Origin: JABSSA01 sp039984715 | GTDB taxonomy: Bacteria; Pseudomonadota; Alphaproteobacteria; Rhodobacterales; Rhodobacteraceae | Assembly: GCA_039984715.1 (NCBI GenBank) | Contig: JBDWUA010000015.1 | Location: 124,001 to 188,000, forward strand | Direction: 5' to 3' | Length of the DNA stretch: 64,000 bases | Shown here: positions 1 to 7,840 of the stretch, piece after piece | How the letters are laid out: each line of letters starts with the position of its first letter | Position numbering within the stretch: the first letter of the stretch is position 1 | Notes under the pieces: model-generated | Told to the model about the DNA's origin: nothing | Seen by the model: the letters and a program-made list of their open reading frames with translations, nothing else | The model's database searches: none | Program-made: the position numbers and the translations under genes

Positions 1-497
1 GTCTGAAGCAAGTCGAGAGTTGGCATTAGAATACGCTGCGCGCGTTCCGAATACGCCCCCCAGACCCCAAATCCAAAACCGACCGCCAAAGCCATCGGCA
101 CAGAAACCAACACGATGGCCAGGCTGTTCATGCTTTCGGCCCAAAACCCGATGCCAGCCATATACAGCAGCGAAACCGCCACAAACGCAGCCAGTCGGAA
201 CCCCGAGGCGACATACCCCAAAACGACAAGAAAGACGGTGATGACAGACCACGGCAAAATGCGTAACAGATTTTGCGCCGCCCAAATGGGCCATTCCAGC
301 AACCACCCAATCGCTTTGAAAATTGGGCCAAATGCATCAACGAACAATCGCATGACTTTATTCATGACATCCGTCGGGGAGGCGACCCAAGCGTCTGGGT
401 ATTCCACCAGAACGGCAAATAGGTCGGAAAACACATGCAAAATCACTGTAAACAGCGCCAGTGCCGCCCATACATAGGGTTGGGCATTCCGGGTCAT
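1..497 (-). CDS. proW: Quaternary-amine ABC transporter permease, partial (ProW-like)
   Basis: The gene runs off the left edge, so only the first 165 codons are visible. The protein starts MTRNAQPYVWAALALF and contains several hydrophobic stretches, among them an ILPWSVITVFLVVLGYVASG segment and an ALAVGFGFGVWGAYS segment. This fits the membrane subunit of glycine betaine/proline/choline importers, which forms the inner-membrane channel. Its ATG overlaps the stop of the upstream ATPase gene in an ATGA arrangement, so the two are translationally coupled. The identity rests mainly on the neighbouring ProV-type ATPase and ProX-type binding protein, because the conserved permease core lies outside the window. 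Confidence 0.8.
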   Translation of the reverse strand, partial: MTRNAQPYVWAALALFTVILHVFSDLFAVLVEYPDAWVASPTDVMNKVMRLFVDAFGPIFKAIGWLLEWPIWAAQNLLRILPWSVITVFLVVLGYVASGFRLAAFVAVSLLYMAGIGFWAESMNSLAIVLVSVPMALAVGFGFGVWGAYSERAQRILMPTLDLLQ

Positions 498-1582
498 TGC
501 GCATCACCTGATGCAGCGTCTGACCCACTGGCCAAAGCGCGTACAAAGTCGCGGGCATTGATGACCCCGACGACCGTGCCCGCGTCATTGCGTACCGCGA
601 CACCGTTTTCGTTATTCGCAAGGACTGGCAGCAAGGTCAGCAAAGACGTTTCCGCATCCACGACCTGTAATCCGTCAAAGGACACATCGCTTGGTTCAAC
701 GATGTCCCCCGCTGTCAGAACCATTTCCCATGGCACGTCATTCGTGAATTCGCGCACATAATCATCGGCAGGGTTCAGAATAAGATCAACGGGGCGACCT
801 ATCTGAACCACTTCGCCGTCACGCATGATCGCCATGCGATCGGCGATGCGTAGCGCTTCTAAAAAGTCGTGCGTGATAAAGACGATAGACTTGTGCAATT
901 CGGATTGAATGCGCAGAAATTCATCCTGCATTTGGCGTCTGATCAAGGGATCAAGCGCGCTAAACGGTTCGTCCAAAAACCACAGATCCGGTTCAACGGC
1001 CAATGATCGCGCAATCCCGACACGTTGCTGTTGGCCACCCGACAATTGCCGTGGGAAGCTGCTTTCGCGGCCATTCAACCCGACCAGATCGATTACGTCT
1101 TGGGCTTTGGCCCGGCGCTCAGAAAGGCCGATCCCTTGCAGTTCAAGTGGAAACGCCACGTTGTCCAAGACATTGAGATGCGGCATTAAACCAAAGTTCT
1201 GAAACACCATCCCCATCTTATGACGGCGAAATTCGATCAGTTCCTTGGCGTTTTTCTCTAAAAGGTTTTCACCGTTGAACAAAATTTCACCGGCGGTTGG
1301 TTCCACAAGGCGCGACAGGCAACGCACAATCGTTGACTTGCCCGATCCCGAAAGCCCCATAATGACAAAGATTTCGCCAACATGAACATCAAACGAAACG
1401 TTTGCACTGGCAACGATGTGATCGTCGTCTCGGATGTGTTGAGCATGTTCTTTGGCCTGCGCGTCTGTACCCACATTGCCGGTATGGCTTTGGAAATGGG
1501 TATCTGGATGCGCGCCATACACTTTCCAGACATTGCGGCAAGACAGCTTGACCTCACCTGTGCTGGCTTTTGCTCTTGCCAT
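494..1582 (-). CDS. proV: Quaternary-amine ABC transporter ATP-binding protein (ProV-like)
   Basis: This is the ATPase that powers glycine betaine/proline/choline uptake at the inner membrane. Walker A (GLSGSGKST) is at about residues 76-84, the signature LSGGQ at 180-184 and Walker B (WFLDEP) at 201-206. The C-terminal 80 residues contain a CBS-like stretch (VVGVINARDFVRAL), typical of osmoregulatory ProV/OpuAA. A roughly 35-residue insert precedes the Walker A region (GNVGTDAQAKEHAQHI), as in proteobacterial ProV proteins. A GTG lies three codons upstream (1591), but the ATG at 1582 is placed 8 nt after GAGGAG and is preferred. The gene lies between the binding-protein and permease genes. 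Confidence 0.92.
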   Translation of the reverse strand: MARAKASTGEVKLSCRNVWKVYGAHPDTHFQSHTGNVGTDAQAKEHAQHIRDDDHIVASANVSFDVHVGEIFVIMGLSGSGKSTIVRCLSRLVEPTAGEILFNGENLLEKNAKELIEFRRHKMGMVFQNFGLMPHLNVLDNVAFPLELQGIGLSERRAKAQDVIDLVGLNGRESSFPRQLSGGQQQRVGIARSLAVEPDLWFLDEPFSALDPLIRRQMQDEFLRIQSELHKSIVFITHDFLEALRIADRMAIMRDGEVVQIGRPVDLILNPADDYVREFTNDVPWEMVLTAGDIVEPSDVSFDGLQVVDAETSLLTLLPVLANNENGVAVRNDAGTVVGVINARDFVRALASGSDAASGDAQ

Positions 1583-1653
1583 TGGTGTCACTCCTCAAGT
1601 CGTAAGGCTGAGGTCACACCGATAAAATCCGTGGGCACAGCGTTGTCCGAAGA

Positions 1654-1676
1654 TTGGCGGGTCATTGCCCCGCCAA
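1654..1676 (-). terminator. Intercistronic hairpin after the binding-protein gene
   Basis: A perfect 8-bp stem (TTGGCGGG/CCCGCCAA) with a 7-nt loop lies about 20 nt downstream of the proX-like stop and before the ATPase gene. No strong U-tract follows on the minus strand, so it is more likely a partial terminator or mRNA-stabilising hairpin that keeps binding-protein mRNA in excess than a full terminator. Confidence 0.5.
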
Positions 1677-1695
1677 CCAACTTTAGCTTTTCAGA

Positions 1696-2622
1696 TCAAC
1701 TGGCCCAAGCGCGCCAAGTTGCTTCATTGTCTTTCATCCACTCGGCAACGGCTTCTTCGACTGACAATCCATCTTGATCAACGCGTTGGATCAACACGTT
1801 CTGTACGTCATTGCTCAGCGCGAAATTTTGTACAAAAGTGTACGCCTTGGGCCATGTGGCGGCAAAGTCTTTGTGTACGATCTTTTGAACTGCAGCTTGG
1901 GCAAACCCACATGCATTGCCGCGCGATTGATCAACACCGGCAAGGCAATCTGGCGAACTGCTGTCCCACTTGACCACGTTCAATTCGATATCAGCGTGAA
2001 TCCAATGTGGCTGCCAGAACATCATCAGCATAGGCTGCTTTGCTGCGATGGCCGATTTCATTTCTGCCAGCATTGCACCTTCACTGCCGCCTGCGACAGG
2101 CTGGAATGGAAGTTCGACTGCGGCAACCTGATCGGAAGACCGCGTGCCCCAATCCGCAGGATAGGTGATCAGACGTCCATTCGGGAACGTATCCGCAGCC
2201 GCAAAAGCCTGCGCACAATCATAAAGCGCGTCATAGGCAGGAAGCCCCGGACAGACCTCTTCCATGTAAGGCGGGTAAAACCAGCCTTCCAAAGGCCGCA
2301 AACCCAATTCACCTACGATCTCAATGTCTCCGGATTCGACGGCCTTGGGGAAAATGTCGCCAACGTTGTTGTTCCAGACTTCGGGCTGAAAATGCAGGCT
2401 GCCTTCTGCAATTGCTGCAAATTGTGGAACAGCGCCCGCTGTGACGTATTCGACCGTCAATCCCATTTCAGTCAGAACCGACCCGGCAATCTTCGCAGAC
2501 AGGTTTTGACCGGTCCATTCGTTTATTGCGATTTTGATAGGGTCGCCTTCAGCCAGCACCGGCGGCGCGAGTGCGACGCCAAGAGCGAAGGCGACGTATT
2601 TAGCAGTTCTGCGATAGTTCAT
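1696..2622 (-). CDS. proX: Quaternary-amine ABC transporter substrate-binding protein (ProX/OpuAC-type)
   Basis: Periplasmic receptor that delivers a quaternary amine such as glycine betaine or choline to the ProVW-like membrane complex. A signal peptide ends near residue 24 (FALGVALAPPVLA), followed by an OpuAC-type body (IKIAINEWTGQNLSAKIAG). Aromatic residues suited to binding a trimethylammonium group are frequent (WTGQ, FQPEVWNNN, FWQPHW). Paired cysteines (CPGLPAYDALYDC) suggest a disulfide. The start was placed at the ATG with GGGAG 7 nt upstream; an in-frame ATG-like extension of 11 codons lacks a ribosome site. The substrate is not fixed by sequence alone; the adjacent BetI-like gene argues for choline or betaine. 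Confidence 0.88.
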   Translation of the reverse strand: MNYRRTAKYVAFALGVALAPPVLAEGDPIKIAINEWTGQNLSAKIAGSVLTEMGLTVEYVTAGAVPQFAAIAEGSLHFQPEVWNNNVGDIFPKAVESGDIEIVGELGLRPLEGWFYPPYMEEVCPGLPAYDALYDCAQAFAAADTFPNGRLITYPADWGTRSSDQVAAVELPFQPVAGGSEGAMLAEMKSAIAAKQPMLMMFWQPHWIHADIELNVVKWDSSSPDCLAGVDQSRGNACGFAQAAVQKIVHKDFAATWPKAYTFVQNFALSNDVQNVLIQRVDQDGLSVEEAVAEWMKDNEATWRAWAS

Positions 2623-2685
2623 TTCGAAACTCCCTTTTTCTTTTTGTTGACCCACTGGGGCAAAATATAAGTTTTGACTAAAAAA

Positions 2686-2700
2686 CTAACCATTGGTCAG
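2686..2700. promoter_or_regulatory. Candidate operator between transporter and TetR gene
   Basis: An imperfect inverted repeat, CTAACC-ATT-GGTCAG (one mismatch), sits in the 151-bp divergent intergenic region. Further TTGAC/GTCAA half-sites flank it (TTGACT at 2674, GTCAACTGGTCAA near 2708). The position suits autoregulation by the BetI-like protein encoded to the right. No binding data; inferred from position and symmetry only. Confidence 0.35.
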
Positions 2701-2773
2701 CCTTTAAGTCAACTGGTCAATTTGTTTTGCGTGAACGCTCGAACTATGTACTATAGAATAGAAGGGACTTTGA

Positions 2774-3457
2774 ATGCCAAGGCGATCCATCGGAGACATT
2801 AGACGTGAGCAGCTGTCACAAGCCGCATTCGATGCGCTTGTCGAACACGGCATCCGAGGCGCAACGTTGGAAAAAGTCGCCAAACGAGCAGGAGTGTCTA
2901 AGGGCGTCGTCCTGCACCACTTTAAAGACAAGGACGCGTTATTCGAGGCTGTAATGCGTAAATCCAACGCCGTTTTGAAAGATGGTGTCCTAGAGTTATT
3001 CAGACACGCCGAAACACCTTTTGAACGCCTTTACGCAGTGATTGTTGGTAATTTTGCTGAACACATCTTTCAAAAAGAAATCTGCAACGGATGGATCAGT
3101 TTATGTGCTGATGTGCCTTACAACCTTCAAAGTCAACGAATTCAAAACGTGATTCACGCTCGGATCCACAGCAATTTGGCAAGTGCATTGCGCCACATCG
3201 TTCCTCCAGATGACAAAGACAAAATCGCGTTTCAATTAACGACGGTTATTGATGGCGTTTGGATTAGGGCCAGTCTTCAAGCCCAGGCGATGTCTTGTAA
3301 GGAAGGCATCGACTATGTGGACGTTGTTTTGCACCACCTTGTTGACCCAAAGAAAGTCCATTCAAACCAACTGCATCAAGCCCGTGCAAAGATGGAAGTT
3401 TTGGCCAACGTCATTCTGACATCCAATGCCTTTCAAGCCAAGGCAATCAGGGCCTAA
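2774..3457 (+). CDS. betI: TetR-family regulator, BetI-like
   Basis: A 227-residue TetR-type repressor. The N-terminal helix-turn-helix spans about residues 25-50 (ATLEKVAKRAGVSKGVVLHH, then FKDKDALF), and the C-terminal half is the helical ligand-binding domain. The N-terminus (MPRRSIGDIRREQL) and the KGVVLHHFKDKD segment resemble BetI, the choline-responsive repressor of betaine synthesis and uptake. The gene is divergent from the quaternary-amine transporter, which supports control of that operon. Base composition is more AT-rich than the transporter genes. A general TetR regulator with another ligand cannot be excluded. Confidence 0.75.
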   Translation: MPRRSIGDIRREQLSQAAFDALVEHGIRGATLEKVAKRAGVSKGVVLHHFKDKDALFEAVMRKSNAVLKDGVLELFRHAETPFERLYAVIVGNFAEHIFQKEICNGWISLCADVPYNLQSQRIQNVIHARIHSNLASALRHIVPPDDKDKIAFQLTTVIDGVWIRASLQAQAMSCKEGIDYVDVVLHHLVDPKKVHSNQLHQARAKMEVLANVILTSNAFQAKAIRA

Positions 3458-3998
3458 CATTTTGCGCGCCCTTGGGCACAAAGTTGCAATCCAAAGAACT
3501 TTAAGAGACGTGACTTTGGCTAGGACGTTTCAGAAAACGACGGCTGTTCTTTTGAACGTTGATAGCAATCCGTCACCATCGGGTAATTGTCCTTTAACAT
3601 GTTGGCAAAGGACAAGTCGTCCATCCATTCGGCAAGTGGTAAGGCCTTGCGTCCTCTGTCGCGCTGCGCGCGCCAATCTGAGGTGATAATCTTGTTAGAA
3701 AATAATGAGCTGCCAAAAGGCAGGAATATCGCTTTGAAACCGATCATGTTTGGGCCAAACGCCGATCCGAACCTTGCACCACGATGTTTGTTTTGGTCGA
3801 CGGTGTGACCCAAGCCGGTGAAAGCAAGCCCATACCAAAGTGCTCGTGAGACGTCCCTGCAGAAGAAGTAGCGCATTGAGCTTGGGCCTTTTCAGCCATC
3901 TCAATGCGCAACATGCCGGGACGCCAGTTCTTTAGCGGATTTCAAAGGCGAACGACTGCAACCACGCGATTAGTCCGCGATCTATCAATCGCAATCGT
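3458..3998. other. Gene-poor stretch between regulator and operon tail
   Basis: About 540 bp lie between the TetR gene and the last gene of the minus-strand operon. A 118-codon minus-strand ORF (3520-3876) is open but has no recognisable motif, no good ribosome site and no neighbour overlap, so I do not call it a gene. The right part carries a long inverted repeat (3871-3909) that may end transcription of the operon. Confidence 0.5.
3871..3909. repeat. 10-bp inverted repeat, possible operon terminator
   Basis: GCGCATTGAG (3871-3880) and CTCAATGCGC (3900-3909) form a perfect 10-bp stem with a 19-nt loop, about 90 bp past the last stop codon of the biosynthetic operon. On the minus strand the stem is followed by TACTTCTTCT, which is pyrimidine-rich but not a classical U-tract. 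It could be a terminator or the trace of a lost mobile element. Confidence 0.35.
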
Positions 3999-4478
3999 TC
4001 AATGAAAGGCCGGAAATTCGGGTGTCACTGCTATGGGAAAATTTTCAAGAGATGCGGACATCGCCTCTGCGATGCGACAGAAATCATCCGGTCCAACTTT
4101 TAATGTACTGCGCCTGAATAACATCCCCCATGAACGCCCATGTCCCGCAATAAAGTTCAATTTGGGAAGCAATTCTTTGATAGAGGCGTACTGTGCGTCA
4201 AGATAATGCACATTTCGGCGCATCGGGCAAAAACCCGGCTTTTGTTCGACTTGATAAGGCTCATCGTCCAAAACTTGTCCGATGGCTGTGAAACCCTGCA
4301 CTTTTTCGTTGCCCTCTAAAGTCTCGCGAGGAGAGTAATAGATCAGGCCGTCGCCTCTTTTTAGTCGCTTGACGGGGGCAAGCTTGCCGTGTCCGAGTTG
4401 GCAAAAACCACCTGCTACTCCGACATTGACATGTGAACGACAGGCAACACCAATCCAGAATTGAGGAATTTCGGACAT
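3999..4478 (-). CDS. EVE-domain protein (UPF0310 type)
   Basis: A 159-residue protein that covers one EVE/PUA-like domain. Visible family features are the start FWIGVACRSHVNVGVAGGF, the GDGLIYYSPRETLEG block, FTAIGQVLDD, and the C-terminal GRSWGMLFRRSTLKV segment. EVE domains are known to recognise modified bases in nucleic acids; the role of this subfamily is unknown. Its ATG overlaps the preceding stop (TAATG), so it is coupled to the gene upstream and is apparently the last cistron of the long minus-strand operon. Presence in a biosynthetic operon is unexpected and may be secondary. Confidence 0.85.
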   Translation of the reverse strand: MSEIPQFWIGVACRSHVNVGVAGGFCQLGHGKLAPVKRLKRGDGLIYYSPRETLEGNEKVQGFTAIGQVLDDEPYQVEQKPGFCPMRRNVHYLDAQYASIKELLPKLNFIAGHGRSWGMLFRRSTLKVGPDDFCRIAEAMSASLENFPIAVTPEFPAFH

Positions 4479-4864
4479 TAAGCAGCTTCCTTCACGAAGG
4501 TATTAAAACAAAAATCGGGCAAGCGTTCGTTCAAGGTTTCAACAAGCTGATCGTCATATATGCGGCGTAAGCAACAGGCTGTTTGGCTTTTCGCGTCGAA
4601 CCACCACAGGCCGGTTTGTAACAATTCACCGGTTGCTCGGCGGGCCGCGATGAAAATACGCGACCCAATTTGACGGCGCGTTATATAGGTGCGTTGAAGA
4701 CCGTCAATCCCATCAAGTTCGAGAACAATAGTTCGCGCATCTTGTTGTCGCCAAGAGATAGACCCGGACCAAGCCTTCACCAGAAACTCCCAACCAAGAC
4801 GACGGGTGAATTCAGCGTGGCTTATTCCGTCAAAGAAGACACAGATCGTATGTTTGCAGTTCAC
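4478..4864 (-). CDS. Hypothetical protein between two EVE-type genes
   Basis: I do not recognise this 128-residue protein. It begins MNCKHTICVFFDG and includes LELDGIDGLQRTYITRRQIG and GLWWFDAKSQTACCLRRIY; no membrane segment or signal peptide is evident. I chose the GTG start because AAGGA lies 7 nt upstream; the longer ATG-initiated version (from 4924) has no ribosome site and would overlap the preceding gene by 95 nt instead of 35 nt. The stop overlaps the next ATG by one base. The tight overlaps on both sides argue that it is a real, co-translated gene that acts with its EVE-fold neighbours. Confidence 0.6.
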   Translation of the reverse strand: MNCKHTICVFFDGISHAEFTRRLGWEFLVKAWSGSISWRQQDARTIVLELDGIDGLQRTYITRRQIGSRIFIAARRATGELLQTGLWWFDAKSQTACCLRRIYDDQLVETLNERLPDFCFNTFVKEAA

Positions 4865-5297
4865 GGGAATATCCTTTTTCAATGTTTGGGAAAACTTCAG
4901 CATGGTCATCGATACATTTGGCATCTGTTTCGGAAATGGACGTCATTCCACGCAGCATCACTATGCCCCACTTTTGACCAGACGAGATGCTGACGGCTTT
5001 GGAAGCGGTGAAAAGCGGGTGGAAATTAGGATCGAATTCGACGTCTCTGACTGCGAGTGGTGCGTGGCGATCATAGCTGTTCAAACTAACGCTTTTATCC
5101 GGAAATGTGCCGCGATGAGTTATCAGATCAAGAGTGGTCTGGCTTTGACGATCCGTCCGACAGACATAGAGATAAACTTGGTCACCTGCTTGTGGCAATT
5201 GCAGCATTGCCCGTCGCCCACCGGACGTCCGGATTGATCCGGCTCGCGAAAATTCGCGAGCACGGGCCAAATCTGTCAGGACCAACCAGGACGTCAT
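4830..5297 (-). CDS. EVE-like (PUA-fold) protein, divergent
   Basis: A 155-residue protein of uncertain role. It begins MTSWLVLTDLARAREFS, has a QAGDQVYLYVCR segment, and near the C-terminus GQKWGIVMLRGMTSIS followed by a D..CI pattern. This last block lines up with GRSWGMLFRRSTLKV of the EVE protein two genes downstream, and QAGDQVYLYV matches its RGDGLIYYS, so I infer a divergent EVE domain. Its ATG overlaps the stop of the chain-length-factor-like gene (ATGA), tying it to the biosynthetic operon. The EVE assignment is by eye and could be wrong; the coding status is better supported by the coupling. Confidence 0.6.
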   Translation of the reverse strand: MTSWLVLTDLARAREFSRAGSIRTSGGRRAMLQLPQAGDQVYLYVCRTDRQSQTTLDLITHRGTFPDKSVSLNSYDRHAPLAVRDVEFDPNFHPLFTASKAVSISSGQKWGIVMLRGMTSISETDAKCIDDHAEVFPNIEKGYSRELQTYDLCLL

Positions 5298-5959
5298 GCC
5301 AATTCCGAAACGCGCAGGAGTGACGTGGCCGCGATCTTGTTATGCTGAGCCAAAGCGATTTGTATGTCCGCCACTGTATCTTGACCAGTGATCAGGGATA
5401 CCGCGCCGAATGGGTCAGGTTTGTCGCCAATCACAGCGCTTTGACCCACACGATCAGGCACATTTTCGAATGATGACAATATGGCCATTTTACCGGGTGC
5501 AGACTGCCGGAAGTGATCCACCATGGATGCGACAATGGGTGTCGATTGCGTCGACAGCGTTATCGCTTGCGCAGTGTTTCCATAACGGATCGTCAAATAG
5601 CCCTGAACAGCAGCAGGAAACCAAGCGGTCGCAACATAGCTATCAATTCCCCGCACGGTGACCTCTGCACTGGGGGCCATAGCATCTGCCACATGGTCCC
5701 AGTTTGCGTACCGATTGCAAACGGTCAGCGGAATTTGTTTTGGATCACCACCAAGATCACGGATCATATTGTTCAGCTCGAAATGCTCGAAAAGCACCCC
5801 AGCCATGATTGCCGTTTTCGGAATTTTCCGTTGTTCACGGCGGGGGACAAACTTGCCGATGTCACGAGCACTTAAAGTTTTTTGATGTTGAACACCATTT
5901 TGGGTAAGCAAGCCAGTGCGCAAGCCATCAGCGTTGGGCTGACAAAAGAAGGTTTGCAT
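5294..5959 (-). CDS. Beta-ketoacyl synthase-like protein, short chain-length-factor type
   Basis: A 221-residue protein with only the N-terminal half of a ketosynthase fold. FVPRREQRKIPKTAIMAG (about residues 37-54) matches the early helix of ketosynthases, and FPAAVQGYLTIRYGNTAQAI (114-133) matches the region before the nucleophile. Where a ketosynthase has its Cys, this protein has TLSTQST, placing Gln138 at or next to that position, as in chain-length factors of type II polyketide synthases. Half-length partners of this kind (PF13723-like) are known from aryl-polyene clusters. The ATG at 5959 has GGAG 7 nt upstream. It immediately follows the full ketosynthase gene, so a KS/CLF-like heterodimer is likely. 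Confidence 0.75.
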   Translation of the reverse strand: MQTFFCQPNADGLRTGLLTQNGVQHQKTLSARDIGKFVPRREQRKIPKTAIMAGVLFEHFELNNMIRDLGGDPKQIPLTVCNRYANWDHVADAMAPSAEVTVRGIDSYVATAWFPAAVQGYLTIRYGNTAQAITLSTQSTPIVASMVDHFRQSAPGKMAILSSFENVPDRVGQSAVIGDKPDPFGAVSLITGQDTVADIQIALAQHNKIAATSLLRVSELA

Positions 5960-5960
5960 T

Positions 5961-7106
5961 TCAATTCTCCAGAACAAGTGTTGCGTGAATGCCGGCAAAA
6001 CCGGACGCTGTTTTTAAGATGGCCCCCGGCTCAAGTTGTGTCGCCGCATCGCGCGCGGGCACGTCATCATAGGCATCAACTGCCAATCCATGAGGCGTCG
6101 GCGGCACCGTACCCGTCGTCATCATTTTCCACGTCAGAGCGACCTCAAGCATATTGGCCCCGGCCAACGCGTGACCATGGTTGCCCTTAAAGGCGGTGAT
6201 GGGTGGCATCGCACCATTCAACGTCGCGGCAAGCGCGTTGTGTTCGGCCGCATCGTTCTGCTGTGTCCCTGAGGCATGCAAATTTACATGACCAATCTGA
6301 CGCGGGTCGCAATTTGCGTCGGCCAGAGCAATTGCGATGCTTTTGGCGATCGGGACACCGCCTGTTTCAATATCGGTCATATGATAGGCAGAAGAAACGC
6401 AGCCGTACCCAGTAAGGCGCGGTACTGGTCCCGTTTTGGGTGCATCGATCGATACAGCGATGGCACCACCGCCATCAGCAAAAAGAAATCCGCTGCGTTC
6501 CTTGCAGAATGGTCGGGAAATCGGCGCGACTGTGCTGTCTTCATCGAAATCAGCAGTCGCGTTGATTTTTGAAAACGCCTCAAAAGCCAGCGGGGTAAGG
6601 CCCATATCAAGCGAAACAATAATGCCCGTTCGATACCCCATTTGGGCCATCACTGCTTTGGCCAAACCAGCTGCCTGAAGTCCGGCGCAACATCCCGTTG
6701 GTACGACCACGATCTCTGTGTCACCCGAGATGGCCGCGCATTTGTCTAGCATTGGACGAAGGTTGGCAAAGTCCAACACAGTCGCCGCCAAATCTCGGGC
6801 GACATATACCTCATGTTCGGCGGCGCACAGATTACCCACTGCCGTACCAACAAAGATCACGTCGACGGGTGCGTTCAGCTCCAAATCATTGACAAGACTG
6901 CGCAAACCTTCTGCAAAACTGGTCGAATAGGTTTTTGTGTTGGTTGTGTGACCACCACGCGTTGTGGCCGCCAGATATTTCCGCCCAGAAGCGACATGCA
7001 AGACACCTCCGGTCGTTTTTCGATCAAGAACTGATTGCCAGACTTCATCAAGTGACTTGCCCAATGGGCCAAATGCCGATGCGGCGGTAATGTGAAGTTG
7101 TGTCAT
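5961..7106 (-). CDS. Beta-ketoacyl synthase (condensing enzyme)
   Basis: A 381-residue KAS II-like condensing enzyme. The catalytic residues are visible: Cys140 in TGCCAGLQAAG, His277 in HASGTQQND, and Lys307/His312 in KGNHGHALAGA. It should catalyse decarboxylative Claisen condensation of malonyl units on the carrier domain encoded upstream. The start is the ATG at 7106, which overlaps the stop of the cyclase gene (ATGA); the longer open frame to 7268 is an overlap with that gene. The N-terminus is somewhat short and divergent (MTQLHITAASAFGPLG), so the enzyme is not the housekeeping FabF. The next gene encodes a half-length CLF-like partner. Confidence 0.88.
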   Translation of the reverse strand: MTQLHITAASAFGPLGKSLDEVWQSVLDRKTTGGVLHVASGRKYLAATTRGGHTTNTKTYSTSFAEGLRSLVNDLELNAPVDVIFVGTAVGNLCAAEHEVYVARDLAATVLDFANLRPMLDKCAAISGDTEIVVVPTGCCAGLQAAGLAKAVMAQMGYRTGIIVSLDMGLTPLAFEAFSKINATADFDEDSTVAPISRPFCKERSGFLFADGGGAIAVSIDAPKTGPVPRLTGYGCVSSAYHMTDIETGGVPIAKSIAIALADANCDPRQIGHVNLHASGTQQNDAAEHNALAATLNGAMPPITAFKGNHGHALAGANMLEVALTWKMMTTGTVPPTPHGLAVDAYDDVPARDAATQLEPGAILKTASGFAGIHATLVLEN

Positions 7107-7840
7107 TGGATATGCCTCGCAACTGCGCGCGTCCACGCCGCGCCACAGTTCAGGTTTACGGGAAGGGCTATGTATTCGATCAAGTCTGACGTCTCGAACG
7201 CCGCCATGTTGTGCAAACGTTCGATTTGGTAATAAGGACGGCTTCGACCCAAGACATGCGCGGGCCAAAGTTCAGCAGGGTCGTGATTGTCCTCAAAAGC
7301 CTTGCTCATGGTGGCAAACGGCGGATCAACGCTAAAGGCATCCGTACCAATCAGGTGATACCCACGTTCAAGCGCCAGTTCGATCATATCGACGGGGATG
7401 CCCTTGAATTGCGTAAAATAACTGTTTTCACCAAATCGACGCCAAGCACCGGTTATGAAAAAGACTGCATTTGCCTGTCCCGCAAAGGCGTCCAGTTTGG
7501 CTTCATAAGCCTTTCGATCAAAATCAACGACATGACCATTTTCGGACAAGTCCGTAATGATGATCGCTTTGCCTAGGAAATCGTTCACATCCAGCGCTGG
7601 AATGGCTTCGCCTTCTGGACCGTAATGCAACGGGGCATCGATATGAGTGCCCTGATGCGTGGACAACGTCACGATCTCGTTCGAAATAGCATAACCGTCA
7701 GGCCAATCCGAGGCGTCAATGTCGAACCCCTGACAAAGGATAGCAGCCCCTGCCTCATGGGTGATTTCTTGGACCGAAATTGGAACGGGTTCCCGGTTGC
7801 CCACGTAAAGAGGGCTGGAAATACATTGATATCCTGACAT
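7103..7840 (-). CDS. Cyclase family protein (PF04199 / metal-dependent hydrolase fold)
   Basis: A 245-residue member of the putative-cyclase/kynurenine-formamidase family. The metal-binding signature HxGTHxDxPxH is intact at residues 62-72 (HQGTHIDAPLH). Members act as formamidases on kynurenine-type substrates or are found in polyketide antibiotic clusters as presumed cyclases. Because it lies between a ketosynthase and two SRPBCC cyclases, a ring-closure or hydrolytic release step on a polyketide chain is the best guess. Its start overlaps the preceding stop (TAATG) and its stop overlaps the ketosynthase ATG, so it is embedded in the operon. A kynurenine formamidase role is less likely, since no other tryptophan-catabolic gene is near. 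Confidence 0.82.
   Translation of the reverse strand: MSGYQCISSPLYVGNREPVPISVQEITHEAGAAILCQGFDIDASDWPDGYAISNEIVTLSTHQGTHIDAPLHYGPEGEAIPALDVNDFLGKAIIITDLSENGHVVDFDRKAYEAKLDAFAGQANAVFFITGAWRRFGENSYFTQFKGIPVDMIELALERGYHLIGTDAFSVDPPFATMSKAFEDNHDPAELWPAHVLGRSRPYYQIERLHNMAAFETSDLIEYIALPVNLNCGAAWTRAVARHIQ

Noticed and set aside
2774..3457. Certain assignment of the transporter substrate as choline from the BetI-like neighbour
   Set aside because: No betA/betB genes are in the window and the binding pocket cannot be read reliably by eye, so only a quaternary-amine class is stated.
3520..3876. 118-codon minus-strand open frame
   Set aside because: No recognised motif, weak ribosome site, overlaps an inverted repeat at its start and has no neighbour coupling; not enough to call a gene.
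4830..4924. Possible frameshift joining the two ORFs 4478-4924 and 4830-5297 into one gene
   Set aside because: A GTG start with a good ribosome site explains the second gene, and the first protein ends with a complete EVE-like pattern, so two genes are more likely than a broken one.
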